Positions 17,534 to 25,856 of a stretch of 64,000 nt of DNA are shown in pieces (the first letter of the stretch is position 1; each line of letters starts with the position of its first letter). The notes beneath the pieces are model-generated. The model did no database searches, had not been told where the DNA came from, and worked only from the letters and a program-made list of their open reading frames with translations. The stretch comes from JBJMHZ01 sp045807125. Lineage in GTDB: Bacteria > Actinomycetota > Actinomycetes > JAWWOL01. The stretch covers positions 1-64,000 of the forward strand of contig JBJMHZ010000016.1 in NCBI GenBank assembly GCA_045807125.1, in the 5' to 3' direction. The position numbers were made by a program, and so were the translations under genes.

Positions 17534-18349
17534 GTGACCGCCGCCTCCGCACGGCTGGGGCGGCGCGGGTTGGCGCGCCTGAGAGTGGAGCTGAGCGAGC
17601 GGGACGCGGCGGTGCTGCGGCAGGTGGCCGCTCATCACTTCCTGACCACCGGGCAGGTTGAGGGCCTCTGCTTTACGGCCCACGCCACCCCGCTAGCAGC
17701 CGCCCGCGCCTGTCGCCGTACCCTCGCCCGCCTCCATGACCATCGGGTGTTGATGAGGTTGGAGCGACGGATTGGCGGCGTGCGGGCTGGGTCGGCGTCG
17801 TTCGTCTGGACGGTCGGCCCGGTCGGTGACCGGCTCCTTCGTGAGGCGCGTGGCGATCCGCGGCGCCGCCGCTGGTACGAGCCTTCCGCGCGTTTCCTCG
17901 ATCACTGCCTGGCTGTCGCCGATGCTCATCTGCGCTTGCGAGCCGCAGCCGCCCGCGGCACGTTCGAGCTGGTGACCGTCGAGTTGGAACCGGCCTGTTG
18001 GCGAAGCTACTTCGGCACTGTCGGAGCCAGCGACGTGCTGCGCCCTGATCTGTACGCGGTGACGGCGCACGGGAAGTACGAGGACTGCTGGTTCATCGAG
18101 GTCGACCGGGGCAGCGAGAGCCTGCCCCGGCTGCTCGCCAAGTGCGGCCAGTACGAGGCCTACCGCCGCAGCGGCCCCGAGCAACAGCAGAGCGGCACCT
18201 TCCCGCTCGTGGTGTGGCTGCTGCCGGACCGGAAGCGCGCTGACCGCCTGAGCGAGGCCATCGCTACCAGCCGCCTGCTCGACCCGGCGCTGTTCCGCTG
18301 CCTGACCGTGGAACGGTTCATCGAGAGCCTGGCCGGAGAAGCGGGATGA
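17534..18349 (+). CDS. Replication-relaxation family protein, copy A
   Basis: 271 residues from GTG 17534 (GGAGGTC six bases upstream). An N-terminal winged-helix-like part (LSERDAAVLRQVAAHHFLTT, then CRRTLARLHDHRVL) is followed by a nuclease-fold-like region with LRPDLYAVTAHGKYEDCWFI and the acidic EVDRGSES. This is the plan of the replication-relaxation family (Pfam PF13814) common in actinobacterial conjugative elements. It likely starts DNA processing for transfer, perhaps at the 26-bp site just upstream. Its stop overlaps the methylase start (ATGA). Confidence 0.75.
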   Translation: MTAASARLGRRGLARLRVELSERDAAVLRQVAAHHFLTTGQVEGLCFTAHATPLAAARACRRTLARLHDHRVLMRLERRIGGVRAGSASFVWTVGPVGDRLLREARGDPRRRRWYEPSARFLDHCLAVADAHLRLRAAAARGTFELVTVELEPACWRSYFGTVGASDVLRPDLYAVTAHGKYEDCWFIEVDRGSESLPRLLAKCGQYEAYRRSGPEQQQSGTFPLVVWLLPDRKRADRLSEAIATSRLLDPALFRCLTVERFIESLAGEAG

Positions 18350-19359
18350 GCCCGCGCCTCGACGCGCCGCCGCGCAACCGGGTGCTGATCGGCGACGCCC
18401 GCGCGCAACTGGCACGCCTGCCCAGCGGCAGCGTCGACTGCTGCCTGACCTCCCCGCCGTACTACCAGCTGCGCGACTACCAGATTGCGGGGCAGTACGG
18501 GCTGGAAGCCGATATCGGCGGCTGGGTGGACCACCTGGAGGCGGTCTGCGCCGAGCTGGCTCGGATACTGACGCCGACCGGCAGCCTGTGGCTGAACCTG
18601 GCCGACAGCTACAGCGGCGCGCCGCGCGAGGGCGCGCCGGTCAAGAGCCTGCTGCTCGGGCCCGAGCGGCTGCTACTGCGTCTCATCGGTCAGGGCTGGC
18701 GGGTGCGCAACAAGCTGATCTGGGCCAAGTCCAACCCGATGCCCTCACCGGTGCGCGACCGGCTGTCCTGCACCCACGAGGCGGTCTACCTGCTGGTGCG
18801 CAACGGGTCCTACTTCTTCGACCTCGACGCCATCCGCGTGCCCCACCAAGGACGGCAGCCCAAGCGGCAGAGCGCAGTAGGCAGCGGCGGGCTCGTCCCG
18901 GCGAGCTGGCGGATCCGCTCCGGCGACGACAGCGGCATCCTGGCCCTCAAGGCCGCTGGCCGCGCCGGTCACCCGCTCGGCAAGAACCCCGGCGACGTCT
19001 GGACGCTAGCGACCGGCGCCTACCGAGGCAGCCACTACGCCGCCATGCCACTGGCCCTCGCCGAACGGGTCATCCGAGCCGGCTGCCCGGAACGGCGCTG
19101 CGCCCGCTGCCGGGCCCCCTGGCAGCGTCCCCTGCATCGCCCGGATCTCGCCACCGCCATCCAGTCGAGCCTGGCCCCGACCTGCGCGTGCGGTGCGCCG
19201 AGCGAGCCCGGCCTGGTGGTCGATCCGTTCTTCGGCACCGGCACCACTGCGCTGGCTGCCGAACGCCACGGCCGTGACTGGCTCGGCGTGGAACTGAACC
19301 CGGCGTTCCCCGCCCAAGCGGACGAGCGCCTGCACCGCCAGCGCGATCGGGCCGCCTAA
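18346..19359 (+). CDS. DNA methyltransferase (N4-cytosine/N6-adenine type), copy A
   Basis: 337 residues. Catalytic motif TSPPYY at residues 35-40, the loop IWAKSNPMPSPVRDR, and near the C-terminus the AdoMet-binding DPFFGTGTTALAAER with GRDWLGVELNP. This permuted order is that of beta-class amino-methyltransferases. Four Cys (CPERRCARCRAPW) may bind zinc. No partner endonuclease is nearby, so it is an orphan methylase that probably protects the element on entry into a new host, alongside the ArdA gene that follows. Confidence 0.88.
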   Translation: MSPRLDAPPRNRVLIGDARAQLARLPSGSVDCCLTSPPYYQLRDYQIAGQYGLEADIGGWVDHLEAVCAELARILTPTGSLWLNLADSYSGAPREGAPVKSLLLGPERLLLRLIGQGWRVRNKLIWAKSNPMPSPVRDRLSCTHEAVYLLVRNGSYFFDLDAIRVPHQGRQPKRQSAVGSGGLVPASWRIRSGDDSGILALKAAGRAGHPLGKNPGDVWTLATGAYRGSHYAAMPLALAERVIRAGCPERRCARCRAPWQRPLHRPDLATAIQSSLAPTCACGAPSEPGLVVDPFFGTGTTALAAERHGRDWLGVELNPAFPAQADERLHRQRDRAA

Positions 19360-19389
19360 CCACATGGACCAACCACGAAAGGAGGTGAG

Positions 19390-19971
19390 ATGAGTGAACT
19401 TCAACAACAACCCAGCAGTCCCGAGATGGAGACACCACCGGCCACACCGCGCATCTACGTCGCCAGCCTGGCCGACTACAACGCCGGCCGGCTGCACGGC
19501 AGCTGGCTCGACGCCGCCCGCAACCCCGAGGACCTGCAAGCCGACATCGCGGCCATGCTGGTGGCATCGCCCGAGCCGAACGCTGAGGAGTGGGCGATCC
19601 ACGGCCACGACGGCTTCGGCGGCCTACGCCTCGATGAGTACGAGCGCCTCGACACGATTGCGGAGCTGGCGAGCGGCCTCGCTCAGCACGGCGAAGCGTT
19701 CGTTGCCTTCGCGGCCTGGGTGGGCACCAGCGAAGCCACCGTCGAGCGGTTCGACAACACCTACTGGGGACAGTGGGACAGTCGCGAGACGTTCGGCGAA
19801 GAGTTGCTCACCGACCTCGGTGCCACCCGCCTGCTGGAGGAGCTGCCGGCAATGCTGCAACGTTACCTGCGCTTCGACTACAGCGCCTTCGTGCACGACC
19901 TGGAGATCGACGGCGATATCCATACCGTCGACCTGTCCACCGGTCAGGTGGCGGTGTTCGAGGGAGGTTGA
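19390..19971 (+). CDS. ardA: ArdA antirestriction protein, copy A
   Basis: 193 residues; ATG 19390 directly after GGAGGTGAG. The N-terminal RIYVASLADYNAGRLHGSWL and then EEWAIHGHDGF are hallmarks of ArdA, a DNA-mimic that blocks type I restriction enzymes. The protein is strongly acidic, as expected. It follows the orphan methylase, so the two give two layers of protection during transfer. A second complete frame runs through the same bases from 19394 but reads as low-complexity and is a shadow. Confidence 0.88.
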   Translation: MSELQQQPSSPEMETPPATPRIYVASLADYNAGRLHGSWLDAARNPEDLQADIAAMLVASPEPNAEEWAIHGHDGFGGLRLDEYERLDTIAELASGLAQHGEAFVAFAAWVGTSEATVERFDNTYWGQWDSRETFGEELLTDLGATRLLEELPAMLQRYLRFDYSAFVHDLEIDGDIHTVDLSTGQVAVFEGG

Positions 19972-20021
19972 GTAATGTTGCGGAATGGGCGACTCGTGCT
20001 GACTGGACTCATCAGAAGTGA

Positions 20022-20042
20022 TAAACTGCTAGTGCATAGCAG
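20022..20042 (+). promoter_or_regulatory. Promoter and operator dyad before broken XRE gene
   Basis: TAAACT (20022-20027) could be a -10 box, and CTGCTA (20026-20031), GTGCA, TAGCAG (20037-20042) is a perfect 6-bp dyad overlapping it. This is where the repressor encoded next would be expected to bind. Confidence 0.4.
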
Positions 20043-20054
20043 GAGATTATCGCG

Positions 20055-20385
20055 ATGACGCCTGAGCAGGCCTGCCAGTTCGGCAGCTACCTCCGTGAGC
20101 AGCGGCTCGAACACGGTGCGGTGCTGCAACCGAAAGCCGACACCCCGCGCGCGCTCGCCAGCGCCCTTAGACTGCCAGTGGCGGACCTATACGCCGCTGC
20201 CAATTATCTGACGCCGGGCGACTTGCCCACGCCACGACCATACCCGCGCACCAAGTATCCTGCCCGACGAGACGATCGACCAGATCGACCGTTATCTGAC
20301 CCGGCTGATGCGACAACACGGCGTCCAGCGGTCCGATTCCGCCGCACCAAGCGAAGGCGACGCTGACAACAGCTTGAACGACTAA
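20055..20385 (+). pseudogene. Broken XRE regulator upstream of recombinase A
   Basis: The frame starts FGSYLREQRLEHG, then jumps to KADTPRALASALRLPVADLY: the recognition helices expected between these parts are missing compared with the intact regulator at 59856-60245. After PYPRTKY (near 20255) the reading frame shifts; the next frame continues ILPDETIDQIDRYLTRLM, matching LPEQAIDQITEYFELLRR of the intact copy, and ends at 20385. An internal deletion plus a frameshift mean no working repressor is made. Element A also lacks the ImmA gene found here in element B. Confidence 0.7.
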
Positions 20386-20402
20386 CGACGAAAGGGAGAC
20401 AC

Positions 20403-22529
20403 ATGCACGACCGCCCAGCGGATTCAGAACATCACCGACCTGCTGTGGCTCTCGCCCGCGCCGCGGCCGACGCGGTGGTCTACCTGCGGGTGTCGACCAA
20501 GGAGCAGGCCGAGCGCGACGGCGACCCGGAGGGCTACTCCATCCCCGCCCAGCGAGACGCCTGCCTGCGCAAGGCCGAAGCGCTCGGCGCGGCGGTGGTG
20601 GAGGAGTTCGTCGACCGTGGCGAGTCCGCCCGCTCGGCCAACCGCCCCGAACTGCAACGCCTGCTGCGCTACCTCACCGGCCATCCCGTGCAGTACGTGA
20701 TCGTGCATAAGGTGGACCGGCTGGCCCGCTCCCGTGCTGACGATGTGACGATCAACCTGGCCATTCAGCAGGCTGGCGCGCGGCTGGTGTCGGTGACCGA
20801 GAACATCGACGACACCCCGAGCGGCATCCTGCTGCACGGCATCATGAGTTCGATCGCCGAGTTCTACTCCCGCAATCTCGGCAACGAGGTCCTGAAGGGA
20901 TTGACCAAGAAGGCCGAAACGGGTGGCACGCCCGGTTGGGCGCCCGTCGGCTACCGCAACCTCATCACCACCGACGAGCGTGGCCGGGAGATGCGCACCG
21001 TCGTCTTGGACGAGGAGCGCGCCGGTCTGATGCGCATCGCCTTCGAGGCCTACGCCACCGGCGAGTGGACCACCCGCACCCTGCTCGACGAACTGACCCG
21101 GCGCGGCCTCACCACCCGCCGCGGCAAGCCGCTGGTGCAGTCGCACTTCATACGGCTGCTCAAGCACCCCTACTACAAGGGCGTCGTGCGCTATCGGGGC
21201 GTCGAGTACCCCGGCCGGCACGAGCCGCTGGTCGACGCCGAGACATGGCAACGCGTCCAAGACGTTTTGGTGGCGCACAACTATGCCGGCGAGAAACGGC
21301 GCATCCACCACCACTACCTCAAGGGCAGCGTGTTCTGCGGCCACTGCGGCAGCCGGCTGGTGGTCACCCACGCCACCAACCGGCACGGCACCACCTACGC
21401 CTACTTCGTCTGCGTCGGGCGCAAGAAGCGGCAGCCCTGCCCGCAGCGCGCCGTGCTGATCGAGCGCGTCGAAGAACTGGTCGAGGATCACTACCAGAGC
21501 GTTCAACTCGCCTCCGCCGAGCGGAAGCGCATCCGCGCCCACATGGAGCGCGACCTGACCACCCGCACCACCAACCTCGCCGCCGAGCGCGACCGCCAAG
21601 CCACCCGCCGGCGAGCCCTGCTCGACGAGCGGCAGAAACTGCTGCAAGCGCACTACGCCGGAGCCGTGCCGCTCGATCTGCTCAAGAGCGAGCAACAACG
21701 CATCGGTCAAGAACTCGCCGCCGCCGAAGCCTGCCTGGGTGACAGCCAAGACCGCCTGGAACGGGCGCTGCTGAACCTCGACCAAGTACTCGAACTGATC
21801 GGCGACTGCCACCGCGCCTACCTGACCGCCGACCCAGCCATCCGTCGCCAGTTCAACCAAGCCTTCTTCACAGCGCTCTACATCCACGATGACGAGACGG
21901 TCGAGGCGAAGCTCGCCGAACCGTTTGGCCTGCTCCTCGACCCGCGACTCCGAGCCTGGGCCGACGCGCGAGAACTGCCTCAGCGGCCGACAGGCGAGCG
22001 CTACGGACTCACCGACATCGCGATCATCGAAACGAACCAACCCCCGGCCGTCGCTGCGGTCGGGGGTTGGAATATCGACTATTTGGTGGAGGTGCTGAGA
22101 CGGTACTCGAACCTCGCGGGCCTCGATGAGATGTTCCAGTGCGCACAGGGCTGCTTGGCCCGGGCCTCGGGCGAACGACACCCGCGGCGTCCAGCTGCCG
22201 GCAAGCGGTACAAGGTCGCTCAGCGCTTGGACGACGGGACAGTCGCCGAGCTGGTGGCCGACTACGAGGCCGGCACCACGTCGACCGTCCTTATGCAGCG
22301 CTACGGCCTGGGCCACGGCACCGTGCTACGGCTGCTCGCGGTGAGCGGAGTCACCATGCGGCACCAAGGGCTGAGCGAGGCGGAAGCCCAGACTGCCGCC
22401 GCGCTCTACAGCAGCGGGCTGTCGGTAGTCGGCGTCGCCGACCGGCTAGGGCATCCCATGAGCACGGTCTACCGTGCGCTGATGCGCTCCGGCGTGGTGA
22501 TGCGGCCGCGACAAGGCGGGCGACGCTAG
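20403..22529 (+). CDS. Large serine recombinase with C-terminal HTH extension, element A
   Basis: 708 residues; ATG 20403 with AAGGGAG five bases upstream. The resolvase domain carries the catalytic Ser at residue 31 (VYLRVSTKEQ) and HKVDRLARSRADD; a recombinase domain follows (GWAPVGYRN), then a zinc ribbon (VFCGHCGSRL near residue 311) and a coiled coil. At about residue 545 the frame crosses a terminator-like hairpin (22037-22070), after which 150 residues form two helix-turn-helix units (AELVADYEAGTTSTVLMQRY; LSVVGVADRLGHPMSTVYRA). This tail is duplicated at 24354-24809 and is probably a fused, formerly separate gene. The enzyme should integrate and excise the element. Confidence 0.88.
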   Translation: MHDRPADSEHHRPAVALARAAADAVVYLRVSTKEQAERDGDPEGYSIPAQRDACLRKAEALGAAVVEEFVDRGESARSANRPELQRLLRYLTGHPVQYVIVHKVDRLARSRADDVTINLAIQQAGARLVSVTENIDDTPSGILLHGIMSSIAEFYSRNLGNEVLKGLTKKAETGGTPGWAPVGYRNLITTDERGREMRTVVLDEERAGLMRIAFEAYATGEWTTRTLLDELTRRGLTTRRGKPLVQSHFIRLLKHPYYKGVVRYRGVEYPGRHEPLVDAETWQRVQDVLVAHNYAGEKRRIHHHYLKGSVFCGHCGSRLVVTHATNRHGTTYAYFVCVGRKKRQPCPQRAVLIERVEELVEDHYQSVQLASAERKRIRAHMERDLTTRTTNLAAERDRQATRRRALLDERQKLLQAHYAGAVPLDLLKSEQQRIGQELAAAEACLGDSQDRLERALLNLDQVLELIGDCHRAYLTADPAIRRQFNQAFFTALYIHDDETVEAKLAEPFGLLLDPRLRAWADARELPQRPTGERYGLTDIAIIETNQPPAVAAVGGWNIDYLVEVLRRYSNLAGLDEMFQCAQGCLARASGERHPRRPAAGKRYKVAQRLDDGTVAELVADYEAGTTSTVLMQRYGLGHGTVLRLLAVSGVTMRHQGLSEAEAQTAAALYSSGLSVVGVADRLGHPMSTVYRALMRSGVVMRPRQGGRR
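22037..22070 (+). terminator. Terminator-like hairpin inside recombinase A frame
   Basis: A 14-bp stem (22037-22050 with 22057-22070, one G-U pair) and a six-base loop. No T-tract follows. An equivalent hairpin occurs at the same relative place in the element B recombinase (62461-62490). It may mark the ancestral end of the gene. Confidence 0.5.
22085..22520 (+). repeat. HTH-tail repeat, copy 1
   Basis: From GTGGAGGT onward this stretch is clearly similar at DNA level to 24363-24790, encoding the same protein segment (VEVLRRYSNL, HPRRPA, HQGLSE). The two copies flank the 1.8-kb region with the secreted protease gene. They are diverged, so this is an old duplication rather than a fresh attachment-site repeat. 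Confidence 0.65.
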
Positions 22530-23300
22530 CGAGGGCGGCTGTGCCGATCCTGCTTCGCCTCGAAGCTCCGCCACGTAGGCCTGCGAGGCTCGCGCCAGCG
22601 CGAGATATCTGGTTCGACTCGTAGTACACCGCGAGCGACGATGTGGTACTGCCGACGCATGCGGGTACGCGGCTTACGGCGAGCGGGTCGGGGGCATGGG
22701 CGATCATCCTAGGAGTCGATCACTAGACGGTGCGGCAGGCGCTGCGCCGCATCGGTTGTTGCTGCTACGGGACCGACACGACCGTCCTCGGTTCGTCGAG
22801 ACCAGTGAGCAATCGCCCGCGAGGACCGGAGCGCCGGGCGGGCCGTACGAGGAGATCGGCACACCCAACTAAGCATCACGGCCCCCGTACTGCCTGGGCC
22901 CAACCCGCGGCCAGCCGAGTCGCTACCGACGCCGCGCGCAAAGATCGATCTCTCAGACCGAGATCAGTAATCTAATTACGAGCTCCTTCGCAGGTGCCCA
23001 CTCAGGCTGCTCACCGTATCGCTGCCCCGGCCGGATGATTTTTTCGTGGTCGGCTGGTGTAAGGGCTGCTGACCCGGGGCAGCCCTATATAGCTCATGCA
23101 GAAGGGGTGGCGCCGCTGGGGTGGCGCTCCACGCAGGAAGATGCGCCGCTCGGCGGCAGCACTGCTGAGTCGAATCCGCAATGAGCGGGAGGAATCGAGA
23201 ACCGCCTTCAGACCTACCTCACCGTGCGCTGGATCGATCCTTGGTGCGCAGGAGACGCGCCCGCTGATGATCCGGCTCACCTTGACGAGAGGAATTCATA
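22530..23300. other. Intergenic region downstream of recombinase A
   Basis: About 770 bases with no convincing gene. It contains a hairpin AGGGCTGC/GCAGCCCT (23062-23069 with 23079-23086) that could end transcription. The last bases hold the GAGAGGA ribosome binding site of the protease gene. Confidence 0.5.
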
Positions 23301-24131
23301 ATGACCTTCCCACGAGCTCGATGGGCACGATCCACGCTCGTCGGAGGACTGGCGACCGCGCTGGCGACGCTGACGTTCGTCGCTCCAGCTCACGCCGTCA
23401 TCTTGCCCGGAACCAGCAATGACCTGAAGCCCATGCCCGGCACGGCGTCGGGAGCGCTCCCCTATTCCGCCGTGGTGGAGATCGACCTCGGCCCCGGCTA
23501 CACCTTGGACGGGAAGATCCTCGGTCGGTGCACCGGCTGGATGTACGCGTCCAACATGGTCGCGACCGCAGGGCACTGCATATACGACGAGACCAAGGTC
23601 ACCGGCGGGTACAAGATCTCGCAGATGACGGTCACGCCCGGCATCAACGGCACGTACAAGCCGTTCCAGACATGCGGAGTGGTGAACGCCTATGTGCCCC
23701 CGGAATGGACCCAGGGCCAGAGCCGAACTCAGGAAGGGAACCCTTACTGGGACTACGGTGCGCTCAAGCTCAACTGCACGGTGGGCGACAAGACCGGCCT
23801 GCTGAAGTACGGGGCGGCGCCCAATGTCGGATGGCCGACGAGGGTCGTGGGCTACCCGCACAGGTCGGCTGACCCCGCCCTATATCCGGACCACAGCCAG
23901 TGGTACAGCGATGACCAGGTTCGGGCGTTCAACGGCTACCAGGTGTTCTACGCCAACGACACCGAGCAGCGAATGAGCGGCGCGCCAGTGATGCAGTGGG
24001 ACGGCTACCGCAACGAATGGAACGTCGTAGCCATCCACCACGGCGGTGCTGACGACCCCAATTACAACGTCGGCACCCGCATCGCGCCCATCGTGGTCAG
24101 CGATCTCCAGTACTGGCAGAACTACGGGTAA
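23301..24131 (+). CDS. Secreted trypsin-like (V8/S1B-type) serine protease
   Basis: 276 residues; ATG 23301 with GAGAGGA upstream. A signal peptide (RARWARSTLVGGLATALATL, ending APAHA) precedes the protease. The catalytic triad is visible: His in ATAGHC, Asp in YWDYGALKL, Ser in RMSGAPV, in the short MSGAPV form typical of glutamyl-endopeptidase-like enzymes. It is secreted and probably degrades extracellular protein. It sits alone between the two HTH-tail repeats and ends in a strong hairpin. Confidence 0.85.
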   Translation: MTFPRARWARSTLVGGLATALATLTFVAPAHAVILPGTSNDLKPMPGTASGALPYSAVVEIDLGPGYTLDGKILGRCTGWMYASNMVATAGHCIYDETKVTGGYKISQMTVTPGINGTYKPFQTCGVVNAYVPPEWTQGQSRTQEGNPYWDYGALKLNCTVGDKTGLLKYGAAPNVGWPTRVVGYPHRSADPALYPDHSQWYSDDQVRAFNGYQVFYANDTEQRMSGAPVMQWDGYRNEWNVVAIHHGGADDPNYNVGTRIAPIVVSDLQYWQNYG

Positions 24132-24155
24132 CCGTGCAGTGCGCCTGGCGCTGCG

Positions 24156-24191
24156 CTCGTGGGGTGGGCCTCCCGGCCCACCCCACGAGCC
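24156..24191 (+). terminator. Strong hairpin after protease gene
   Basis: A perfect 16-bp stem (24156-24171 with 24176-24191) around the loop TCCC, 25 bases beyond the protease stop. There is no T-tract, but such tight GC-rich hairpins commonly end transcripts in Actinobacteria. Confidence 0.75.
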
Positions 24192-24353
24192 ACGTCATCG
24201 GCAGGTTACGGGCGATACGGGTTCGCATCGGCTTGCCGCGCCGGACGTTTGGGGCTGCTACGTAGTCACAATGTAATGGTACGACGAGACAAGAACCAAC
24301 AACGCTGGACGAAGCGGCCATCGCCGAGCTGTTTCAAGTAGGGCTCTCGTGGT

Positions 24354-24809
24354 GTGACGCTAGTGGAGGTCCTGAGACGGTACTCGAACCTCTCGGGCCT
24401 CGATGAGATGCTCCAGTCCATACAGGGCTGCTTGGCCCGAGCCTCGGGCAAACGACACCCGCGGCGTCCAGCTGGCGGCAAGCGATACAAGATCAAGCAG
24501 CGCTTGGAGCCTGCGACCATCGCCCAGCTGGTAGCCGACTACATGGCCGGAGCGCCGTCCGCTGAACTCATGCGTACCTATCAGCTGGGAAAGGGCACTG
24601 TCCTGGGCCTGCTGCGCGAAGCTGGTGTGACATTACGCCATCAAGGGCTCAGCGAAGAGGACCTAGCGGAGGCCAAGGCGCTCTACGCCGCTGGTTTGTC
24701 AGTGGTCAAGGTGGCCAACAAGCTTGGGCAAGCTACTGGGACGGTCTATTGGGCGCTGAAACGAGCCGGCGTGAAGATGCGCTCGCCAAACGACCGTGGA
24801 GCCCACTGA
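24354..24809 (+). CDS. Stand-alone HTH protein related to the recombinase A tail
   Basis: 151 residues from GTG 24354. It matches the last 150 residues of the element A recombinase: LVEVLRRYSNLSGLDEMLQ, RASGKRHPRRPAGGKRYK, then two helix-turn-helix units (GAPSAELMRTYQLGKGTV; LSVVKVANKLGQATGTVYWA). It could be a free DNA-binding helper of the recombinase, or the remnant of a recombinase whose catalytic part was lost. The upstream bases show no good ribosome binding site, so expression is uncertain. Confidence 0.6.
   Translation: MTLVEVLRRYSNLSGLDEMLQSIQGCLARASGKRHPRRPAGGKRYKIKQRLEPATIAQLVADYMAGAPSAELMRTYQLGKGTVLGLLREAGVTLRHQGLSEEDLAEAKALYAAGLSVVKVANKLGQATGTVYWALKRAGVKMRSPNDRGAH
24363..24790 (+). 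repeat. HTH-tail repeat, copy 2
   Basis: Partner of the repeat at 22085-22520, diverged but alignable over its length without large gaps. Confidence 0.6.
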
Positions 24810-24839
24810 TACATCGCTCCAGCTACTACGACCGGTCGC

Positions 24840-25745
24840 TCAATCAGTTCTGTTGAATAGCGGTGGCGCGCTACCGAAAACATCCCGGTACGCTGCCCAG
24901 ACGGCCCGGTGCACCTGTACGTTATCCGTGGCCGGCAGTTGTACAACAACGGTAAGACCTCTGCTCACGCGGTGAGCATTCTGATCTGTGTGAAGTTTGC
25001 TCGGCGGTTGAGCCGGACGCTGACCTGCTAGGACAGGCTGCCGGGAGTTCGACCGATCGTAGTTGTTATGCTCATAGGCGCCGAGATGCTGAAAGGTACG
25101 CGCCGCACGCTCGGCGACCGATGATCCATAGTGGAGGCACTCGCGGAACCACTTGGCTATCGCCTCGAAATCGTCATCCACTTCGCCAGCCCGGATGGCT
25201 TCGAGCAGCTGGCGATACGTCTTGTCCAGGGCGGTATTCCAGATAACGACGCGCTGCCCAGGACCAGCTCGGTAATAGCGCAGCCAGCGCATGTTACGCC
25301 ATTTCTCATCGAAACTGATGAAGCCGATCGCATGCAGCAAGTGCAACAACTCGCCACGTAGCGGCAGTAAGAATCCTCGATTAGCTAGAAAAAGCGCGGC
25401 ACGCTCACCATGCTGCGGCGGCGGCTCGGTCTCCAGCAAGAACAAGAGGCGTTGCAACTCATGAATGTCGCTGACCACTGGCCCTTGTAGCGATCGCTGG
25501 ACGTGCGGCCGGCCCGGGCGACGCCGGCTCACTGCCCTGCTCCCAAGCCGCATGCCGCAACACCACTGTCCCTCGACCGCCGATAGGCTTCGCTTGTCGA
25601 TATACACCGCGCTGATTTGGCGTCTCTTCGTCGTTCGTAATGGTGCCTCGTCCGTGGCTTTAGCTAAATTTCGACGATAGTGCTGTGCAACGTGCGACGT
25701 ACATAATTCTTTTACGTATTTATTGTATGTCGTAGGCCACTGCAT
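24840..25745 (-). CDS. Hypothetical protein (start uncertain)
   Basis: 301 codons from ATG 25745, but ATG 25553 (MRLGSRAVS) would also fit and neither has a clear ribosome binding site. From residue 90 on the sequence looks like real protein: HELQRLLFLLETEPPPQHGE, FISFDEKWRNMRWLRYY, WFRECLHYGSSVAERAAR. It is soluble, rich in Arg and Trp. No family recognised. It lies downstream of the SIR2-like gene on the same strand. Confidence 0.5.
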   Translation of the reverse strand: MQWPTTYNKYVKELCTSHVAQHYRRNLAKATDEAPLRTTKRRQISAVYIDKRSLSAVEGQWCCGMRLGSRAVSRRRPGRPHVQRSLQGPVVSDIHELQRLLFLLETEPPPQHGERAALFLANRGFLLPLRGELLHLLHAIGFISFDEKWRNMRWLRYYRAGPGQRVVIWNTALDKTYRQLLEAIRAGEVDDDFEAIAKWFRECLHYGSSVAERAARTFQHLGAYEHNNYDRSNSRQPVLAGQRPAQPPSKLHTDQNAHRVSRGLTVVVQLPATDNVQVHRAVWAAYRDVFGSAPPLFNRTD

Positions 25746-25856
25746 CGCAAGGCTTTGTAAACGCTTACTTCCCTACTGCTGTCGAATCGGGAACTGGATC
25801 TCCCCGGTGCCATGTTAATCTTTCTGCTGCTCGTTCGCTCCACAGACTCCGTCATG

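Larger units (their letters stand above)
1..22529. mobile_element. Integrative element A (left end not seen)
   Basis: A transfer module (coupling ATPase, replication-relaxation protein, DNA methylase, ArdA) leads into a large serine recombinase that ends at 22529, and the same gene order recurs at 52985-62554. The left part holds a surface protein, an XRE-TPR regulator with its peptide gene, a lipoprotein and a secreted hydrolase. No left attachment site was found, and the window edge may cut the element. The XRE gene before the recombinase is broken and no ImmA gene is present, so this copy may be partly decayed. The boundaries are inferred from gene content. Confidence 0.5.

Noticed and set aside
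19394..19975. Second complete frame through the ArdA gene
   Set aside because: The product is low-complexity Pro/Ser/Arg/Thr sequence. The other frame gives a clear ArdA protein with a perfect ribosome site.
20424..22316. Long open frame (630 codons) antisense to recombinase A
   Set aside because: It mirrors a clear recombinase gene on the other strand. High GC content keeps antisense frames open, and its product has no recognisable domain.
23096..23422. Plus-strand frame overlapping the protease start
   Set aside because: Overlaps the protease signal peptide in another frame; no ribosome site; Arg/Ser-rich product.
24156..24191. Hairpin considered as half of a CRISPR or transposon end
   Set aside because: Single occurrence with a four-base loop directly after a stop codon, so a terminator fits better. 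No CRISPR array or transposase gene was found anywhere in the window.
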